Shown: piece by piece, positions 61,399 through 64,000 of the stretch
How positions within the stretch are numbered: the first letter of the stretch is position 1
How the letters are laid out: every line of letters begins with the position of its first letter
NCBI RefSeq assembly: GCF_016734905.1
Contig: NZ_JAERPO010000002.1
Coordinates: 124,001 to 188,000 of the forward strand
Length of the DNA: 64,000 bases
Reading direction: 5' to 3'
Source of the DNA: Sphingopyxis jiangsuensis
GTDB lineage: Bacteria > Pseudomonadota > Alphaproteobacteria > Sphingomonadales > Sphingomonadaceae
Notes under the pieces: generated by a model
The model's database searches: none
Seen by the model: only the letters and a program-made list of their open reading frames with translations
What the model was told of the DNA's origin: nothing
Translations under genes and position numbers: made by a program

Positions 61399-62895
61399 AT
61401 GACCGACGCCGAACGCATCCCGGTGATTATCGGTGTCGGGCAGGTCAACGACCGCCCCGACGACCCCGACGAAGGGCTCGACTCGCTCGGCCTGATGGTC
61501 GCGGCGCTGAACGTGGCGGCTGACGACGCAGGCGTGCCGCTGTCCGCCATCGACAGCCTTGCGATCGTCGACCAGATCAGCTTCCATCATCTCGGCAAGC
61601 TGTGCGAACCGCTAGCCGCTGCGATCGGCGCGGCGCCCGCGATCAACTATCAGTCCGCCGCGCCGCACGGCGACACGCCGGTTCGCCTGCTCAACGAGGC
61701 CGCGAACCGCATCGGCGCAGGCGAGGTCAAACTCGCCGCGATCGTTGGCGGCGAAGCGCTGCGCACCGCAGCGGGCCGCGCCGCCAAGGCCGCGACCGGC
61801 GAGGACAAAAGCTATAACGCAATCCGCAAGGTCGCGACGCGGCGCGAACCCGACTATGCGCAGAAACACGGGCTCGCCGCGCCGGTCGATGTCTATCCGC
61901 TCTATGAAAATGCGACGCGCGCCGCCTGGGGACAAAGCCTTGCCGAAGCGCAGTTCGAGAGCGCCGAGATCTGGTCGCGCTTTTCCGAAGTCGCTGCCGC
62001 AAACGACAGCGCGTGGATCAGGACGACCGCCACCCCTGCCGACATCCTCCGCGTCGACGAACGCAACCGCCGGATCGCCTTTCCCTACTCAAAGCTGATG
62101 GTCGCCAATTCGTCGGTGAACCAGGGCGCCGGCTTCCTCGTCGCGAGCCTCGCCGAAGCGCGGCGGCGCGGCATTGCCGAGGACAGGCTCATTTACGTGG
62201 GCATGGGCGCGGCAGCGAAAGAGCCGCCGAGCATCCTCCGCCGCGACCGCTATGACCATAGCGTCAGCATGGAGGTGTCGATTGACCGCACGCTCGACCT
62301 CAACGGCATGGCGGCCGACGATTTCGATTGCGTCGAGCTTTACAGCTGCTTTCCCTGCGTCCCCAAAATGGCACGGCGCATCCTCGGCTGGCCGTGGGAT
62401 CGCCCCGCGAGCGTGTTCGGCGGCCTCACCTTCGGCGGCGGGCCGATCGCCAATTATATGAGCCACGCGATCGTCTCGATGGTCGAAAGGCTTCGCAAGG
62501 AGGGCCGCTATGGCTTCCTCTTCGCCAACGGGGGGTTCGCTACGGACAATCATTGCATAGTGCTGGGCAAAACACCGATCGCCGCTGCAAGCTTTCCGCA
62601 GGATTTCGACTATCAGGCCGAAGCCGAAGCGAAGCGTGGCCCGGTGCCCGACCTCGTCGAGGATTATGCGGGGGTGGCGACGATCGAGAGCTACACCGTC
62701 TTCTACCGCCGCGACGGCAGCCCGCGCGCCGGCGCGATCGTCGCGCGCACGCCCGAGGGAAAGCGGACATTGGCGCATGTCGATGTGAGCGATGCAGCGA
62801 TGCTGGGGTTTCTGACCGATGGAATGGCGGAACCGGTCGGGAGCGAAGGGCGGGTCGTGGCGATCGGGGATGGTTATGGTTGGCGGAAGGCTTAA
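61399..62895 (+). CDS. Thiolase-superfamily protein (acetyl-CoA acetyltransferase-like)
   Basis: 498 residues of thiolase fold, SCP-x/acetyltransferase type. It has an N-terminal VIIGVGQVNDRPDDPDEG and LAAIVGGEA, where the classical Cys is absent. Later come the ELYSCFPCVPKMARRIL segment, GGLTFGGGPIANYM with the catalytic-type Gly/His context, and SYTVFYRRDG near the end. The C-terminal ~120 residues form an OB-like extension as in SCP-2-thiolase relatives. It probably cleaves or condenses a CoA ester with the neighbouring crotonase. Specific substrate unknown. Confidence 0.85.
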   Translation: MTDAERIPVIIGVGQVNDRPDDPDEGLDSLGLMVAALNVAADDAGVPLSAIDSLAIVDQISFHHLGKLCEPLAAAIGAAPAINYQSAAPHGDTPVRLLNEAANRIGAGEVKLAAIVGGEALRTAAGRAAKAATGEDKSYNAIRKVATRREPDYAQKHGLAAPVDVYPLYENATRAAWGQSLAEAQFESAEIWSRFSEVAAANDSAWIRTTATPADILRVDERNRRIAFPYSKLMVANSSVNQGAGFLVASLAEARRRGIAEDRLIYVGMGAAAKEPPSILRRDRYDHSVSMEVSIDRTLDLNGMAADDFDCVELYSCFPCVPKMARRILGWPWDRPASVFGGLTFGGGPIANYMSHAIVSMVERLRKEGRYGFLFANGGFATDNHCIVLGKTPIAAASFPQDFDYQAEAEAKRGPVPDLVEDYAGVATIESYTVFYRRDGSPRAGAIVARTPEGKRTLAHVDVSDAAMLGFLTDGMAEPVGSEGRVVAIGDGYGWRKA

Positions 62896-62902
62896 CGGCC
62901 GT

Positions 62903-63000
62903 CGTCATTGCGAGCGAAGCGAAGCAATCTCCAGCTAACAACCCGGCGCAGGGCCGAGCACTGGAGATTGCCGCGTCGCCTTCGGCTCCTCGCAATGACG
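62903..63000. repeat. Palindromic intergenic repeat C
   Basis: CGTCATTGCGAGCG...CAATCTCCAG (62903-62934) is answered by CTGGAGATTG...CTCGCAATGACG (62961-63000). It is a third, different intergenic palindrome, of the 'CGTCATTGCGAGCGAAGCGAAGC' type found in many alphaproteobacteria. It lies between convergent genes and may help end transcription. Confidence 0.82.
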
Positions 63001-63010
63001 AGGGTTGAGA

Positions 63011-64000
63011 TCAGATCTCGAAACTCACCCCTTGCGCCAGCGGCAGTGTGTCCGAATAATTCACGGTGTTCGTCGCACGGCGCATATATTGGCGCCACGA
63101 ATCCGACCCGCTCTCGCGCCCGCCGCCGGTTTCCTTTTCGCCGCCGAACGCCCCGCCGATTTCGGCGCCGCTCGTCCCAAGATTGACGTTGGCGATGCCG
63201 CAGTCGCTCGCCGCGAGGAAACGCTCGGCCTCGCGCATGTCGGTGGTGAAGATCGCCGACGACAGCCCCGGCGCGACGGCATTGTGCTGGATCAACGCCG
63301 CGTCCAGATCGTCGTAGCGCATGACATAGAGGATCGGCGCGAACGTCTCTTCGAACACCGGCCCTATTTGTCCCGGCATTTCGACGAGCGCTGGGCGGAC
63401 ATAATAGGCGTCGCCCTCGCCCATCCGTTCGCCGCCGTGGACGCTGCCGCCCGCGTCGCGCGCCGCCGATAGCGCCGCCTGCATCGCGTCATAGGCCGCA
63501 CGGTCGATCAGCGGGCCGACGAGCACGTCGCGCTCGAGCGGATTGCCAACCGCGACGCTCGCATAGGCGGCCTTCAGCCGCGCGACGAAGCCGTCATAGA
63601 TGCTATCATGGACGAACAGCCGCCGCGTCGTCGTACAGCGCTGCCCCGCCGTTCCCATCGCCCCGAATGCCACGCCGCGCAGGGCGAGGTCCTGGTCGGC
63701 CGAGGGCGCGACGATCACGCCATTGTTTCCGCCGAGTTCAAGGATCGCGCGCGCGAACCGCGCCGCCAGGCGTGGCGCGACCGCGCGACCCATGCGCGTC
63801 GATCCGGTCGCCGAGACGAGCGCGACGCGCGCATCGTCGACCAGCGCCTCGCCCGCCTCGCGGCCGCCGATCAGCAACTGCGACAAGCCTTCGGGTGCAT
63901 CGCCGAAACGCGCAACTGCGCGCTCGAAAATTGCCTGCGTTGCCAAGGCGGTAAGCGGCGTCTTTTCGGAAGGTTTCCAAACCACGCTGTTACCGCAGAC
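63011..64000 (-). CDS. Aldehyde dehydrogenase, ALDH7-like (5' part outside window)
   Basis: The gene continues past the right edge, so about 330 C-terminal residues are visible. It has the NAD-binding VWKPSEKTPLTA and SATGSTRMGRAVA, the conserved Glu in ELGGNNGVIV, and the catalytic Cys in GTAGQRCTTTRR. It continues with GPVFEETFAPILYVMRYDD and ends after SGSDSWRQYMRRATNTVNYS. The GQRCTTTRR form and the RRATNT(V/I)NYS tail are typical of ALDH7/alpha-aminoadipate semialdehyde dehydrogenases, which act in lysine or pipecolate breakdown. It converges on the thiolase-like gene across repeat C. Confidence 0.92.
   Translation of the reverse strand, partial: VCGNSVVWKPSEKTPLTALATQAIFERAVARFGDAPEGLSQLLIGGREAGEALVDDARVALVSATGSTRMGRAVAPRLAARFARAILELGGNNGVIVAPSADQDLALRGVAFGAMGTAGQRCTTTRRLFVHDSIYDGFVARLKAAYASVAVGNPLERDVLVGPLIDRAAYDAMQAALSAARDAGGSVHGGERMGEGDAYYVRPALVEMPGQIGPVFEETFAPILYVMRYDDLDAALIQHNAVAPGLSSAIFTTDMREAERFLAASDCGIANVNLGTSGAEIGGAFGGEKETGGGRESGSDSWRQYMRRATNTVNYSDTLPLAQGVSFEI

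Noticed and set aside
1..64000. CRISPR array, prophage or plasmid origin
   Set aside because: No regular spaced direct repeats, phage structural genes, or replication genes are present.

Overview
The window looks like a chromosome segment of an aerobic, glycan-degrading sphingomonad (Sphingopyxis/Sphingomonas-like alphaproteobacterium). Reasons: high GC, three large TonB-dependent receptors with the AIVVTG/IIVTG-type N-terminus usual in this group, a sphingomonad-style alginate locus, flavin-dependent halogenase/SapC/cupin-like genes beside a receptor, and several short GTG/TTG-started, tightly overlapping genes. The genus assignment is inference.

Layout. (1) 1-6.0 kb: a MarR regulator, an FMN reductase cut by the window edge, an isopropylmalate-isomerase pair (leuD and leuC, facing each other) and an acyl-CoA dehydrogenase/phosphotransferase operon. 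Four copies of one inverted repeat, TTAG-N4-CTAA, sit in front of these units and suggest one small regulon. (2) 6.1-8.1 kb: an EamA transporter and a formylglycine-generating-enzyme-like lipoprotein. (3) 8.3-25.4 kb: an alginate utilisation locus with KDG kinase, a FAH-family hydratase, a FadR-type GntR regulator, an esterase, two TonB receptors, an SGNH acetylesterase, a DEH-reductase-type SDR, a hexuronate-type MFS importer, and PL17 and PL6 alginate lyases. Together these would take alginate from the surface to 2-keto-3-deoxy-6-phosphogluconate. Related GntR-like sites lie before the regulator and three transport or lyase units. (4) 25.97-44.04 kb: a probable genomic island. An intact tRNA-Arg(CCT) lies at the right end. 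A 42-bp copy of its 3' half lies exactly 18 kb away at the left end, next to the C-terminal remnant of a tyrosine integrase. Inside is a beta-glucan (laminarin-like) locus: TonB receptor, two flavin-dependent halogenases, SapC, cupin-like protein, GH16, LacI regulator, MFS, GH3 and a FucP-type MFS. GTGAACGTTCAC operators lie before the receptor and GH3. An IS3-type transposase remnant lies beside the tRNA.

(5) 44-64 kb: core genome. It holds DUF1178, glutaredoxin, ComF, a methyltransferase, MutT, two Flp pilins, an M48 lipoprotein protease, accA, xerD, a large sphingomonad-type hypothetical, aroK-aroB, a Kef-type antiporter, an IscU-like protein, cvpA, radA, an orphan double-glycine peptide, transaldolase, enoyl-CoA hydratase, a thiolase-like protein and an aldehyde dehydrogenase cut by the window edge. 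Three successive intergenic regions at 60.3-63.0 kb carry palindromic repeats.

Main points to follow up: the MarR/TTAG-N4-CTAA regulon with a second-role leuCD, the tRNA-bounded glucan island, the receptor-halogenase-SapC-cupin-halogenase module tied to glucan hydrolases by one LacI operator, and the orphan double-glycine peptide next to radA.
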